In this document: one piece after another, positions 26,311 through 36,261 of the stretch
Numbering within the stretch: position 1 is the stretch's first letter
How the letters are laid out: each line of letters begins with the position of its first letter
DNA from: Longitalea luteola
Lineage (GTDB): Bacteria; Bacteroidota; Bacteroidia; Chitinophagales; Chitinophagaceae
Reading direction: 5' to 3'
NCBI RefSeq assembly: GCF_017356035.1
Contig: NZ_JAFIQX010000003.1
Span: 558,001-622,000, forward strand
Length of the DNA stretch: 64,000 bases
The notes under the pieces: model-generated
The model's input: the letters and a program-made list of their open reading frames with translations, nothing else
What the model was told of the DNA's origin: nothing
Database searches by the model: none
Made by a program: the position numbers and the translations under genes

Positions 26311-27291
26311 ATGAAAAAAGCTTCTTTTTTATTGTTGTTATTTTTCCCCCTTGTGCACGCTGTTAGCCAGCAACAAACCTATCCCAGCTACCTGACAGTA
26401 GCGCAGGATGGCAGCGGCAACTACAAGACCATTCAGGAAGCAGTGAATGCCATGCGCGATTTTTCGCAGGAGCGGGTGACCATTTTTATTAAGAAAGGTG
26501 TGTATCACGAAAAGCTGGTCATTCCAAGCTGGAAGACCAATATTTCGCTGGTAGGTGAAAGCCGCGACAGCACCATTATCACTAATTCAGATTATAGCGG
26601 CAAGCCCTATGCCGATGGAAGAAAAGATGAAAGAGGGCGCGACAAGTTCAGCACCTTTAATAGTTATACCGTACTGGTAAAAGGAAACGATTTCCGGGCA
26701 GAAAATCTTACCATCCAAAACGCGGCGGGTCGCGTTGGGCAGGCCGTTGCCCTGCATGCAGAAAGCGATCGCTGTGTGATCCTGAATTGCCGCTTGCTCG
26801 GTAACCAGGATACCCTGTATGTTGGTATCGATAGCAGTCGCCAGTATTATAAAGATTGCTATATAGAAGGCACTACCGATTTTATTTTTGGTCCGGCTAC
26901 CGTCGTTTTCCAGAATTGCACGATCAAAAGCCTGTCAAATTCTTATATAACAGCAGCGTCAACTACGCCAAGGCAATCATACGGATTGGTATTCTTCAAC
27001 TGTAAATTGGTGGCTGATACCGGTGCAAAAAAGGTCTTGCTGGGACGCCCCTGGCGGCCACATGCAAGAACGGTATTTATCAATACAGAAATGGGTGAAC
27101 ATATAACTGCCACCGGTTGGGATAACTGGCGGAATCCCGAAAATGAAAAAACGGCTTACTATGCCGAGTTCAACAGCAGGGGACCCGGCGCCAATCCAAA
27201 AGGCCGCGCCGCCTGGTCGCATCAGCTCACCAAAAAACAGGCAAAAGAATATACCCTGAAGAATATTTTTGGTGACTGGCAGCCTTTGTGA
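26311..27291 (+). CDS. Pectin methylesterase (CE8)
   Basis: Hydrolyses methyl esters of homogalacturonan so that lyases and polygalacturonases can act. The protein is a right-handed beta-helix of 326 residues with a signal peptide (SFLLLLFFPLVHAVSQ). Active-site blocks are intact: GNQDTLY with Asp167, GTTDFIFG with Asp190, and the LGRPWRP block with Arg246 and Trp248. The opening TVAQDGSGNYKTIQEAV is the classic pectinesterase start. The gene is inside the pectate lyase operon. Confidence 0.95.
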   Translation: MKKASFLLLLFFPLVHAVSQQQTYPSYLTVAQDGSGNYKTIQEAVNAMRDFSQERVTIFIKKGVYHEKLVIPSWKTNISLVGESRDSTIITNSDYSGKPYADGRKDERGRDKFSTFNSYTVLVKGNDFRAENLTIQNAAGRVGQAVALHAESDRCVILNCRLLGNQDTLYVGIDSSRQYYKDCYIEGTTDFIFGPATVVFQNCTIKSLSNSYITAASTTPRQSYGLVFFNCKLVADTGAKKVLLGRPWRPHARTVFINTEMGEHITATGWDNWRNPENEKTAYYAEFNSRGPGANPKGRAAWSHQLTKKQAKEYTLKNIFGDWQPL

Positions 27292-27332
27292 CGAGTTAGT
27301 AAGTTGATAAAGTTGCCAGTTGCAACCAACTC

Positions 27333-27353
27333 ACCATTGACCATTCACCATTG
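27333..27353. repeat. Heptamer array ACCATTG/ACCATTC (short copy)
   Basis: Three alternating units ACCATTG, ACCATTC, ACCATTG. The same three units in the same order form half of the array before uxaC at 44217-44258, about 17 kb away. GTTGATAA-like words precede it at 27295-27320. Confidence 0.8.
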
Positions 27354-27373
27354 ACTACAAGAAACCGACTATA

Positions 27374-28978
27374 ATGAAAAAACTGTTTGCACTAAGTTTC
27401 ACACTCTTTAGTTTATATGCCACCGCACAACAGCCATATATTTCCAAAGTGTGGGTGTCAGATAACAAAAATGGAACGTTTAAGAATCCGGTTATTTATG
27501 CTGATTATTCCGACCCCGATGCCTGTCGCGTGGGCGACGATTATTATATGATAGCCTCCAGCTTCGATGCCATTCCGGGACTGCCCATTCTGCATTCTAA
27601 AGACCTCGTAAACTGGACGCTCATCGGCCATGCGTTGAAACGCCAGCCTCCCTACGATCATTTTTCACAACCCCGTCATGGTGGTGGCGTGTGGGCGCCT
27701 TCCATCCGCTATCATAATAACGAGTTCTACATTTATTATCCCGATCCTGATTTCGGCATTTATGTTGTAAAAGCAAAAAACATCAACGGCCCCTGGTCTG
27801 ACCCCATTTTAGTCGAAGGCGGAAAAGGATTGATCGATCCCTGTCCGTTGTGGGACGATGATGGTAAAGTATATCTCGTGCATGCCTATGCAGGCAGCAG
27901 AGCCGGTATAAAAAGTATAATTGTAGTAAAAACACTCGATGCCACAGGCACCAGAGTGACCGATGGTGGCGTACTGGTATTTGATGGGCACGATCAGGAT
28001 CCTACACTGGAAGGTCCAAAATTCTATAAACGCAATGGGTTTTATTACATTTTTGCACCGGCTGGCGGCGTAGCTACCGGCTGGCAACTGGTGTTGCGCT
28101 CAAAAAATATTTATGGTCCTTACGAAAGAAAAGTGGTGATGGACCAGGGCAGCACAAAGATCAACGGTCCACACCAGGGCGCATGGGTCGATACAAAGAC
28201 CGGTGAACACTGGTTCCTGCATTTCCAGGATGTAGGCGCTTATGGCCGTATCGTTCACCTGCAACCGATGAAGTGGGTGAATAACTGGCCGGTGATCGGC
28301 ATTGATAAAGATGGAGATGGTAAAGGGGAGCCGGTGATTGAATATAAAAAGCCGAATGTTGGTAAGAGCTATCCACTACAAACGCCGCAGGAATCGGATG
28401 AGTTCAACGGCCGCACCCTGGCATTACAATGGCAATGGCAGGCCAATCCAAAACCATATTGGGCTTTTCCCGGTAATGGATATCTGCGGTTGTTCAGCGG
28501 TATGGTAGCTGATACCGCAAAGAACCTGTGGTTTGTGCCCAACGTGTTAATGCAGAAATTTCCGGCAGAAGAATTTACGACTACTGTAAAGCTGGATTTT
28601 AAACCCCGGCTGGCAGGCGAGAGAACCGGGTTGATCATAATGGGCTCCGACTATGCATACGTGGGTCTTACTAAAAAAGAAGACGGTATTTATCTATCTT
28701 ATGTGGTTTGCGATAAAGCGGAAGGCGGCAAGCCAGAGCAGGAAAAACTAATTGGTAAAATAAGCGGGGGAACTACCTACCTGCGCGTACAGGTTGGTAA
28801 AGGAGCCAAATGTAATTTCATGTACAGCGAAGATGGAAAAAAATTCACTTCTGCTGGTGATACCTTTACGGCAGTGCCCGGCAGATGGATCGGCGCAAAA
28901 ATCGGATTGTTCTGTACCCGCACTGCAGTTACTAATGATGCAGGCTTTGCCGATATAGATTGGTTCAGGGTTGAATAG
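27374..28978 (+). CDS. GH43 family glycoside hydrolase, probable arabinan/xylan side-chain enzyme
   Basis: 534 residues with a signal peptide (MKKLFALSFTLFSLYATAQQ). The five-bladed beta-propeller of family 43 is seen with its three acidic residues: base Asp47 in YSDPDA, Asp155 in GLIDPCPLWDDDG and the general acid Glu213 in TLEGPKFYKR. The last 200 residues (ESDEFNGRTLALQWQWQ onward) form a beta-sandwich resembling the beta-xylosidase C-terminal/concanavalin-like domain. In a pectin locus the likely role is removal of arabinose from pectin side chains. GH43 has many specificities, so arabinofuranosidase or xylosidase cannot be told apart here. It is the last gene of this operon, followed by a terminator. 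Confidence 0.9.
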   Translation: MKKLFALSFTLFSLYATAQQPYISKVWVSDNKNGTFKNPVIYADYSDPDACRVGDDYYMIASSFDAIPGLPILHSKDLVNWTLIGHALKRQPPYDHFSQPRHGGGVWAPSIRYHNNEFYIYYPDPDFGIYVVKAKNINGPWSDPILVEGGKGLIDPCPLWDDDGKVYLVHAYAGSRAGIKSIIVVKTLDATGTRVTDGGVLVFDGHDQDPTLEGPKFYKRNGFYYIFAPAGGVATGWQLVLRSKNIYGPYERKVVMDQGSTKINGPHQGAWVDTKTGEHWFLHFQDVGAYGRIVHLQPMKWVNNWPVIGIDKDGDGKGEPVIEYKKPNVGKSYPLQTPQESDEFNGRTLALQWQWQANPKPYWAFPGNGYLRLFSGMVADTAKNLWFVPNVLMQKFPAEEFTTTVKLDFKPRLAGERTGLIIMGSDYAYVGLTKKEDGIYLSYVVCDKAEGGKPEQEKLIGKISGGTTYLRVQVGKGAKCNFMYSEDGKKFTSAGDTFTAVPGRWIGAKIGLFCTRTAVTNDAGFADIDWFRVE

Positions 28979-29002
28979 AACTGACCGTAATTATAAGATA
29001 TA

Positions 29003-29055
29003 GTGCCATGCTGTGCTGTCGTTTTTGGCGGTAGCCGCATGGCGCTTTCATTTTA
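29003..29055 (+). terminator. Rho-independent terminator after GH43
   Basis: GTGCCATGC at 29003-29011 pairs with GCATGGCGC at 29037-29045 (one G-U pair), followed by TTTCATTTTAT. It separates the degradation operon from the sigma factor gene. Confidence 0.7.
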
Positions 29056-29103
29056 TCTAAAAAATGACTACATTTATCACCGATTGATTGCTTATTGAAA
29101 ATT

Positions 29104-29688
29104 ATGACCATTAGCCTGCCACATATTCAGCAAGGTATATATGCCGGAAATGAACAATGTCTGGCGGAGCTATACCGGTTATTCAGTAAACGCCTGCATC
29201 ATTTTGCCCGCGTTATCACCCGCTCGCCGGAAATAGCTGAAGAAATAGTAGAAGATGTGTTCGTGAAATTGTGGAGCAACCGCCATCGCATAAACGAAGT
29301 TGAAAATCTCACCGTTTATTTATATGTAGCGGTCAAGAACAGATCCCTGAATGCCATCTCGCAGAAAGCTACTGAGCTCATCAGGGCGCCTTTCGATGAT
29401 CTTGACATAGAAGCCGCGCAAGTTGTTTCCGATCCCTATAATCTACTGGTCACTGCCGAAATGATGAAACGGATGCAGCAGGCGGTAGACAATTTACCGC
29501 CCCGTTGTAAAATGATCTTCAAGCTGGTGCGGGAAGATGGTCTTAAACACCGCGAAGTAGCCGAGATCCTCAATATTTCCCACAATACCGTCGATGTGCA
29601 AATGGCCATCGCCATTAAAAAGATCTGTGCCGAGCTCCAGGTAAACCGCGTTGCAAAAGGTTTTGGAATATCGAAGAAAGAGTTTTAA
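29104..29688 (+). CDS. ECF sigma factor, FecI-like (Bacteroidota SusC-linked type)
   Basis: 194 residues with sigma-70 region 2 (FARVITRSPEIAEEIVEDVFVKLW) and region 4 (CKMIFKLVREDGLKHREVAEILNISHNTVDVQM) separated by a short linker. It directs RNA polymerase to the SusC/SusD genes when released by the FecR protein encoded next. A TTG codon at 29095 could start the frame three codons earlier, but the ATG at 29104 is the natural choice. The set sigma, anti-sigma, STN-bearing SusC, SusD is the standard trans-envelope signalling unit in Bacteroidota. Confidence 0.92.
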   Translation: MTISLPHIQQGIYAGNEQCLAELYRLFSKRLHHFARVITRSPEIAEEIVEDVFVKLWSNRHRINEVENLTVYLYVAVKNRSLNAISQKATELIRAPFDDLDIEAAQVVSDPYNLLVTAEMMKRMQQAVDNLPPRCKMIFKLVREDGLKHREVAEILNISHNTVDVQMAIAIKKICAELQVNRVAKGFGISKKEF

Positions 29689-29713
29689 AGAACCGCGGCA
29701 GTTTCGGGCATTT

Positions 29714-29749
29714 TATTATCAATTATCACATTATCAAATTAGCTAATTG
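29714..29749. repeat. Octamer array ATTATCAC-like
   Basis: ATTATCA, ATTATCAC, ATTATCAA, ATTAGCTA then ATTGC, between the sigma and anti-sigma genes. The words are those of 13321-13375 and 59651-59689. Confidence 0.75.
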
Positions 29750-29850
29750 CTTTATCCATTTCACTTTCAGGGTTGAAAAATATTTTTCAAAAGCCTTAAT
29801 GGTGTTTTTAAAAATGCCTGTCCATATATGCATAAACGCATCTGGCGAAA

Positions 29851-30942
29851 ATGGAAACACCCGAAAGAATATGGTTTTTGCTGTCTCGCAGTTTGAGCGG
29901 AGATATAACTGATCAGGATAAGGACGAACTGAATAGCTTATTACAAGAACATCCCGAACTGATGCAGCAATATGAAATGTTGCACCAGTTATGGTCAGTG
30001 AATATGGCTGCCCCGGAAGAGCCGGGAGATGGAGATAAGATCAACCGCATCCTGCAATTATCGGCAGCAGAAACGGATCTGTCACAACGGGACGCTCCTG
30101 CCGTACGTATCAAAAGAAGATATAAACTTTACTGGGCCGCCGCCATAGTTACTGCACTATCGGTAGGTGCCTGGCTATTTACAACCTGGAACAGGAAACA
30201 GCATGCCCTTGCCGCTAACGAAGTGATAGCGCCCAAAGGCAGTAAAACCCGCACCATTCTACCGGATGGGTCAACGGTTTGGCTGAATGCAGGCTCGCGG
30301 ATAATATATGCTAATTTCAGTGGCCCCGTGCGTGAAATAACCCTTGAAGGCGAAGCTTATTTTGACGTGGTAAAGGTTACTTCTTCATCAACCCATCAAA
30401 AAAAGCCCTTCATCGTGCATGCCGGTAATATCGATATTAAAGTGCTGGGTACAGCCTTTAATGTGAAGTCGTATCCCGAAGAAAAAACAATAGAAACAAC
30501 CCTCATTCGCGGGCTGGTGCAGATCACCCGGAAAGGCGATACCAAAAGCAAACCTGTTTACCTGCATCCGAATGAAAAAATTGTGTTGCCAGCCAACAGC
30601 TTTCTGGCAGAAGCCAAGGCGCCCGCCAACACCATTACACCGCCTGCAGAACAGCAGATCATTCGCATAGACAGCACTGCTGCCGAGCATGAGCACATGG
30701 AAACAGCCTGGGTTTATAACCGGCTCGAGTTCCGGGGCGACAATTTTGAACAGCTGGCGCTGAAGCTGGAAAGATGGTATAATATCAGGGTCTACTTCGA
30801 GGATGATGCAGCCAGGCAGCTGGTATTTAATGGTTCGTTGCAAAACGAAACAGTTGAACAGGCTTTCATGGCCCTGAAAGCAGCTGTGCCGTTCAACGTA
30901 TCAATTAATAATAATGAGGTTTTTATAAAATCGATAAAATAA
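29851..30942 (+). CDS. FecR-type anti-sigma factor
   Basis: 363 residues. A cytoplasmic N-terminal sigma-binding segment is followed by one membrane helix (YWAAAIVTALSVGAWLFTTW, about residues 93-112), the periplasmic FecR domain (APKGSKTRTILPDGSTVWLNAGSRI, then GEAYFDV) and a C-terminal STN-like/DUF4974 domain (LEFRGDNFEQLALKLERWYNI). It holds the FecI-type sigma inactive until the STN domain of the cognate SusC signals ligand uptake. The gap to the sigma gene is 162 bases and holds an octamer array. Confidence 0.93.
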   Translation: METPERIWFLLSRSLSGDITDQDKDELNSLLQEHPELMQQYEMLHQLWSVNMAAPEEPGDGDKINRILQLSAAETDLSQRDAPAVRIKRRYKLYWAAAIVTALSVGAWLFTTWNRKQHALAANEVIAPKGSKTRTILPDGSTVWLNAGSRIIYANFSGPVREITLEGEAYFDVVKVTSSSTHQKKPFIVHAGNIDIKVLGTAFNVKSYPEEKTIETTLIRGLVQITRKGDTKSKPVYLHPNEKIVLPANSFLAEAKAPANTITPPAEQQIIRIDSTAAEHEHMETAWVYNRLEFRGDNFEQLALKLERWYNIRVYFEDDAARQLVFNGSLQNETVEQAFMALKAAVPFNVSINNNEVFIKSIK

Positions 30943-30970
30943 AATATGCATCCTACGTAACCAAAGAAAA

Positions 30971-30995
30971 CGGAGAATGTTGGCAGCATTCTCCG
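30971..30995. terminator. Hairpin between fecR and susC2
   Basis: CGGAGAATG at 30971-30979 pairs perfectly with CATTCTCCG at 30987-30995, loop 7 bases. No T-run follows on the plus strand. It is probably a pausing, attenuation or processing site that sets the level of susC against its regulators. A second copy of part of the stem (ATTCTCCGC) occurs at 31026-31034. Confidence 0.55.
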
Positions 30996-31091
30996 CGCAT
31001 TACAGGTTAAATTTTCGGTGTTGTATTCTCCGCAATCCCGCTGGCAGGCGGGAAGGGGAAGTGATTTCTTAACCCATAATAATACTAATGT

Positions 31092-34000
31092 ATGAAAAGT
31101 TTTAGAACGGGCGGAAAAAACCCGTTGCTTTCCAATGCGCTGCTTGTTATGAAAATAACTACTTTTTTTCTGCTTGTTGGTGTGCTGCAGGTGTCGGCAA
31201 GAGGTTTCGGCCAGGATAAGCTGAACCTCAGGTATAAAAATGCCGAGATCGCGGGTATTTTGATCAATATAGAAAAGCAGACACACTACCGTTTCCTGTA
31301 TAATAACCAGTTACCGGCCATCCGGCAAAAGGTGACCATCAACCTCGAAAATGTTGATATTAAACAGGCGCTCGACAATTTGTTCTCCCAAACCATACTT
31401 ACTTACCGCTTCATGGCCAATGGCCTCATTGTGATCAATGAAGGCAACAACCGCCCTGACGAAAAAAAGGTCACGGGTAAGATCACTGACCCAAACGGAG
31501 CTCCGCTCTCCGGCGTAACAGTAACCATAAAAGGCACAACAAGAGCCACTACCACCAATGAGCAGGGGGTGTTTACCATATCGGCCGATGACAATGATGT
31601 GCTTGTATTTTCCTACGTGGGATACGAATCACAGGAGATAAAAGTGGGCGACAAAACGAATATCAATCTGTCATTGATTTCTGCCGCTTCGAGCCTCGAG
31701 AATATTGTAGTGATCGGTTATGGTACTGTAAAGAAAAGAGATCTTACCGGTGCTGTTGTATCGCTCAAGGGTGATGAAGTGAAGAAAGTGCCGGCCGGTA
31801 ACGTAATGGAAAGCGTACAGGGAAAAGTGGCCGGGGTTGACATTACCCGCACCAGCGGTGGTGCCGGTTCTAACGTGAATATTACCGTTAGAGGCAACAG
31901 GTCGGTATTGGCGCAGAACACACCATTATTCATCGTTGATGGCATACAGTATGCGAACTTTCAGGATATTAACCCGAACGATATCCAGTCGATGGAAGTA
32001 TTGAAAGATGCTTCTTCTACAGCTATCTATGGTTCACGCGGCGCAAATGGCGTTGTTATCATAACCACGAAAAGAGGCGCTTCCGGAAAAGTACGGGTAG
32101 GGGCTAATGCCTATTATGGAGTGAGTGAAGTGGCCGGCTATCCCGAGCCGATGAACGGCCCACAATATGCAGAATTAAAACGGCAGGCGAGCCGCACCGC
32201 CGGTGCCTGGAACTCGCCGGCAGATGACGCCAATGTGTTCAAGGCCGATCTTGCTGCTGCAACAAGTGGCCAGTCTACTTATTGGCCTGGCCTTCTGTTA
32301 CAGGATGGCTCACAGCAGGACTATGGCGTTAATGTGGCCGCAGGCAGTGAAAAAACAAAAGTGTTCTTCTCTTTCGATTATTTCAAGGAAAAAGGTATTC
32401 TCAATAATGATTTTTCCGGTCGGTACACGTTACGCCTGAACATCGATCAAACCATTATAGGCACCTTTAAGGTTGGATTGCAAAGCCAGTTAACGTATTA
32501 TGATGAGAACAGGCGTACCGACAATATCCTGAATGTAGCCAATAAAGTGATACCTTATTTTACACCTTATAATCCGGACGGTTCAATTATAAGAATTCCC
32601 GGCAATGCCAACCAGGTTAACCCCTTGTTGGAAGAATTGCCGGGGGCTTATATCAATGAGACAAATACCACCCGCATTTTATCTTCTGCCTATGCAGAAT
32701 GGAAACCTTTCCCTAACCTTACGCTCCGGTCAAACCTGGGTATTACCAACAGCAGCAGTCGAAATGGCCTGTTCCTGGGAGAAAATACCATTACCCGTTT
32801 TACGTCAACCGGTTCACTGGCAAAAGTTACCAACGCTACCCAGGCCGATCTTATCTGGGAAAATATCATTACCTGGAATAAAAAGTTCGGTGAGCATAGT
32901 CTGGATGTGACTGCCGTAACCAGCTATCTTTCCAATAAGACCGATAGCGCCTACTCGCAAGGTACAGGGCAGATCATTCCCGGCCAATCGTGGCATGCGC
33001 TGCTGAGCAACCCCAGCAACATCAGTATCTGGAGTAATTATATAGGCAGCAACCTGTTATCGGGTGCGCTGCGGTTAAACTATAATTACAAAGGAAAATA
33101 CCTGTTGACGCTGACGGGTCGCGCCGATGGTTCTTCTGTACTGTTAAAAGAGAACCGCTGGTCGTTCTTCCCGTCTGCAGCAGTAGCCTGGCGAATAATT
33201 GATGAAAATTTTATGGCTGGCCAGAACCTCTTCAGCGACCTGAAACTCCGCGCCAGCTATGGTGTTGCCGGTAACGCGGCCGTTAAACCGTATTCAACGA
33301 ACAGCGGATTGATACTCATTCCTTTTTCGTGGAACGATGTAAGTATGATCGCCTATGGTTATGATCCCCAGAACGGTAACCGCAGCCTGAACTGGGAGCT
33401 TACCGGTACGCAGAATATCGGGCTAGACTTCGGTTTATTCAAGAACCGCTTAAGCGCCAGTGTGGATTATTATGATTCAAGGACCCGCGACCTGTTGTTG
33501 CTGCGTCCATTACCAGGTTCATCAGGCCATACCAAAGTGGTGGAAAATGTAGGTAAAACACGGAACAATGGGATAGAGATCCAGTTACGTACAGTGAACG
33601 TGCAAAACCAGCAATTCAGCTGGACAAGCGCCATCACGTACACGCGCAATAAGGAACGCATTACCGAACTCGCAAACGGGAAGAATGATATTGCCAGTGG
33701 ATTGTTCATCGGTCATCCGGTGAGATCGTTCTATGATTTCAAAAAAGAAGGCATTTGGCAAACGGCAGATACCGCTTTGGCGAGAAGTTTTGGCTATAAG
33801 GCCGGCGACATTCGCGTAGCCGACCTGAGTGGCGATAAAGGGCAGCCCGATGGCAAGCTGGATGCTACTTACGACAGAACAGTGGTAGGGTCAGCGGTTC
33901 CTGATTATACCCTTGGTTTCAGCAATGACATCAGCTACAAAAATTTTGATTTGAATATTTATGTATTTGCCCGGGTTGGACAAACCTTTGTATCTGACTA

Positions 34001-34361
34001 TGCAAACAAATTTGAGCCCAACGCCATTGAGAACGGCGCCAATGTTGATTACTGGACACCGGAAAACCCTACCAATGATTATCCCCGGCCGAATATCAAT
34101 ATCTCAAGAGCTTCGATGCCATTTGCAACCACGCTTGGTTATAAAGATGGTTCATTCGTGAAGATCAGGAACATCACCCTCGGTTATACACTTCCAAAAA
34201 CTCTTACGCAAAGGTTTCATGTGAACAGCCTGCGCTGGTATGTAAGCGCCAAGAACTATTTCACCTTTGCAAAGGAGAAAGATTATGATCCGGAAGGCGA
34301 GGGGTCTTTTGACCGCCCGCTCACCAAACTGATCGTCACCGGAATAAATCTTGAGTTCTAA
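31092..34361 (+). CDS. SusC/RagA TonB-dependent transducer with STN domain (pair 2)
   Basis: 1089 residues. After a signal sequence (ALLVMKITTFFLLVGVLQVSA) comes a secretin/TonB short N-terminal (STN) domain (LNLRYKNAEIAGILINIEKQTHYRFLYNNQ, to about residue 115), which contacts FecR. A carboxypeptidase-regulatory-like domain (VTGKITDPNGAPLSGVTVTIKGT) and the plug with the classic VVIGYGTVKKRDLTGAV box and DASSTAIYGSRGANGVVIITTK follow, then the barrel. The STN domain marks it as a signalling transporter able to induce its own expression through the adjacent sigma/anti-sigma pair. It differs in sequence from pair 1 and probably takes a different pectin fragment. Confidence 0.95.
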   Translation: MKSFRTGGKNPLLSNALLVMKITTFFLLVGVLQVSARGFGQDKLNLRYKNAEIAGILINIEKQTHYRFLYNNQLPAIRQKVTINLENVDIKQALDNLFSQTILTYRFMANGLIVINEGNNRPDEKKVTGKITDPNGAPLSGVTVTIKGTTRATTTNEQGVFTISADDNDVLVFSYVGYESQEIKVGDKTNINLSLISAASSLENIVVIGYGTVKKRDLTGAVVSLKGDEVKKVPAGNVMESVQGKVAGVDITRTSGGAGSNVNITVRGNRSVLAQNTPLFIVDGIQYANFQDINPNDIQSMEVLKDASSTAIYGSRGANGVVIITTKRGASGKVRVGANAYYGVSEVAGYPEPMNGPQYAELKRQASRTAGAWNSPADDANVFKADLAAATSGQSTYWPGLLLQDGSQQDYGVNVAAGSEKTKVFFSFDYFKEKGILNNDFSGRYTLRLNIDQTIIGTFKVGLQSQLTYYDENRRTDNILNVANKVIPYFTPYNPDGSIIRIPGNANQVNPLLEELPGAYINETNTTRILSSAYAEWKPFPNLTLRSNLGITNSSSRNGLFLGENTITRFTSTGSLAKVTNATQADLIWENIITWNKKFGEHSLDVTAVTSYLSNKTDSAYSQGTGQIIPGQSWHALLSNPSNISIWSNYIGSNLLSGALRLNYNYKGKYLLTLTGRADGSSVLLKENRWSFFPSAAVAWRIIDENFMAGQNLFSDLKLRASYGVAGNAAVKPYSTNSGLILIPFSWNDVSMIAYGYDPQNGNRSLNWELTGTQNIGLDFGLFKNRLSASVDYYDSRTRDLLLLRPLPGSSGHTKVVENVGKTRNNGIEIQLRTVNVQNQQFSWTSAITYTRNKERITELANGKNDIASGLFIGHPVRSFYDFKKEGIWQTADTALARSFGYKAGDIRVADLSGDKGQPDGKLDATYDRTVVGSAVPDYTLGFSNDISYKNFDLNIYVFARVGQTFVSDYANKFEPNAIENGANVDYWTPENPTNDYPRPNINISRASMPFATTLGYKDGSFVKIRNITLGYTLPKTLTQRFHVNSLRWYVSAKNYFTFAKEKDYDPEGEGSFDRPLTKLIVTGINLEF

Positions 34362-34469
34362 ATCTTATTCATATTGAAATCTTCCTGGAATATGAAAAGA
34401 GCCGATTTCATCAGTGATGAAAACTTTATGGCGAATTCCATATGGCCAAAGGACAATAAAAATGAACAT

Positions 34470-36167
34470 ATGAAACGTAACATAAATACAGTATTGCTTT
34501 TAGTGCTGGCCGGTGCTGTGGTATTTACATCATGCGATAAAAAACTGACCGAGTACAACCCCAGCGGGCTAACGCCTGAAGCTACCTATACCAGTGCAAA
34601 GGGTTTTGATGCGCTGGTGAATGCAGCCTATACCTATACCCGCTTTTGGTACGGAAAAGAAGAAGGCTATAGCTTGTCAGAAATGGGTACCGATATCTGG
34701 ACGAACGGCACCGGTGATGTGTTCCCGCAATTATCGCGCTACGATAACCTGCAGGGCAGCAACACCTCTGCGCTCAACCTGGAATGGGATAATTTTTATG
34801 CAGCCATTTATTTATGTAACGACGGCATTGCCAAAGTGGGTGATGTCACCGATTACACTGCTGCTCAGAAAACAACCCGTGAAGCAGAGCTTCGTTTTTT
34901 GCGGGCCTTTTATTACTGGCATATCGTTGAAACCTGGGGCGGCGTACATTTTACCACGGTGGCAACGCCGGCAGGGGTGATCGAATCAACCGCCAACAAA
35001 ACCCCCGTTGATCAGTTTTATACCCAAATTTTTGCCGATCTGGATTTTGCTGTAAAGAATTTACCAAAAACGTCGGGCGATTATGGCCGGGCTACCATTC
35101 CGGTGGCCAAAGCTTTCCTGGCACGTATGTACTTAACCCGCGGTATGAACGAACAGGCCCTTGCCATGGCCAATGATGTGATAAATAATTACGGCTATCA
35201 GCTGGTGCCCAGGTATGCCGACTTGTGGAATATGGGCAACCTGAAAAATAAGGAAGTGATCTGGGCAGTTGATTATTCTACCAATCTTTCAAATAATGAC
35301 CTTGCCACCTCAGCTTTTCCTACCGGTCATAGCCGGGGCAGCAACAGCGGTCACATGTTATTCCTGCAGGTTTATGACCAGGTGAACTCAGCTATCCTTC
35401 AACGTGATATACCCAATGGCCGTCCGTTTAACCGGTATATGCCAACGCGGACATTGTTGAACCTGTTTAACGAGAACGACGATAGCCGTTACGAGGCTTC
35501 TTTTCAAACCGTTTGGTATTGCAATAAGGCAGCACGGGCTGCCGGTAATACGTTCAATTCGAAAGATACCAATGATTTCAAGGTGGGCGATACGGTATGT
35601 TTTACATCAAAGAATACGCTGACCGCAGCTTCAATGAATGCAAAGCGGTACACCACGTATGACATGTCGCGCGTATATAACGCTACTACCGGTATTCCCA
35701 GTCAGCGGAGGTTTTATGTATCGTTGAAGAAGTTTAAAGATTCAACGCGCGCCGGGTTCAATGAAGCGCAGAGTGTGCGCGATGTATTTGTGATCAGGCT
35801 GGCCGAAATGCACCTGATCGCAGCAGAAGCACAGTTCAAGTTGAATAAACCGGATCTTGCCGCCAATTACCTGAACACGATCCGCCGGCGTGCTGCTATG
35901 CCCGGTCGTGAAAATGCTATGGAGATCACTGCTGCCGACGTGAGCCTGGACTTTATACTCGATGAGCGGGCGCGGGAACTGGCCGGAGAGCAATTGCGCT
36001 GGTTCGATCTGAAACGCACCAATAAACTGATCGACCGGGTTACGAGGCTGAATCCCGATGCGGCGCAGTATATAAAATCATTTCACACCGTACGGCCTAT
36101 TCCGCAATCGCAGTTGGATGCGGTTACGAATAAAGGTGAGTTTATGCAGAATGAGGGGTATCAGTAG
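34470..36167 (+). CDS. SusD/RagB family glycan-binding lipoprotein (pair 2)
   Basis: 565 residues from the ATG at 34470. A lipoprotein signal (KRNINTVLLLVLAGAVVFTSCDKK) places the acylated Cys at about residue 21. The frame is open to 34374 through a TTG codon, but the signal peptide fixes the start. SusD-type TPR features include TREAELRFLRAFYYWHIVETWGGV and the C-terminal DERARELAGEQLRWFDLKRTN motif near residue 510, which is highly typical of RagB/SusD. It pairs with the STN-bearing SusC 108 bases upstream. A terminator about 95 bases downstream ends the unit. Confidence 0.94.
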   Translation: MKRNINTVLLLVLAGAVVFTSCDKKLTEYNPSGLTPEATYTSAKGFDALVNAAYTYTRFWYGKEEGYSLSEMGTDIWTNGTGDVFPQLSRYDNLQGSNTSALNLEWDNFYAAIYLCNDGIAKVGDVTDYTAAQKTTREAELRFLRAFYYWHIVETWGGVHFTTVATPAGVIESTANKTPVDQFYTQIFADLDFAVKNLPKTSGDYGRATIPVAKAFLARMYLTRGMNEQALAMANDVINNYGYQLVPRYADLWNMGNLKNKEVIWAVDYSTNLSNNDLATSAFPTGHSRGSNSGHMLFLQVYDQVNSAILQRDIPNGRPFNRYMPTRTLLNLFNENDDSRYEASFQTVWYCNKAARAAGNTFNSKDTNDFKVGDTVCFTSKNTLTAASMNAKRYTTYDMSRVYNATTGIPSQRRFYVSLKKFKDSTRAGFNEAQSVRDVFVIRLAEMHLIAAEAQFKLNKPDLAANYLNTIRRRAAMPGRENAMEITAADVSLDFILDERARELAGEQLRWFDLKRTNKLIDRVTRLNPDAAQYIKSFHTVRPIPQSQLDAVTNKGEFMQNEGYQ

Positions 36168-36170
36168 GTA

Positions 36171-36209
36171 GTTGACTAGTTGATAAGTTGACTAGTTAAC
36201 GAGTTAAGG
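36171..36209. repeat. Octamer array GTTGACTA after susD2
   Basis: GTTGACTA, GTTGATAA, GTTGACTA, GTTAACGA, GTTAAGG in register starting 4 bases after the susD stop codon. The unit is the same family as 36319-36493 and 61084-61163. Confidence 0.8.
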
Positions 36210-36261
36210 GGCCAACCGATTTTTCGCTCTGATGTGTTCATAGCAATGCAGTGGGTTTTCA

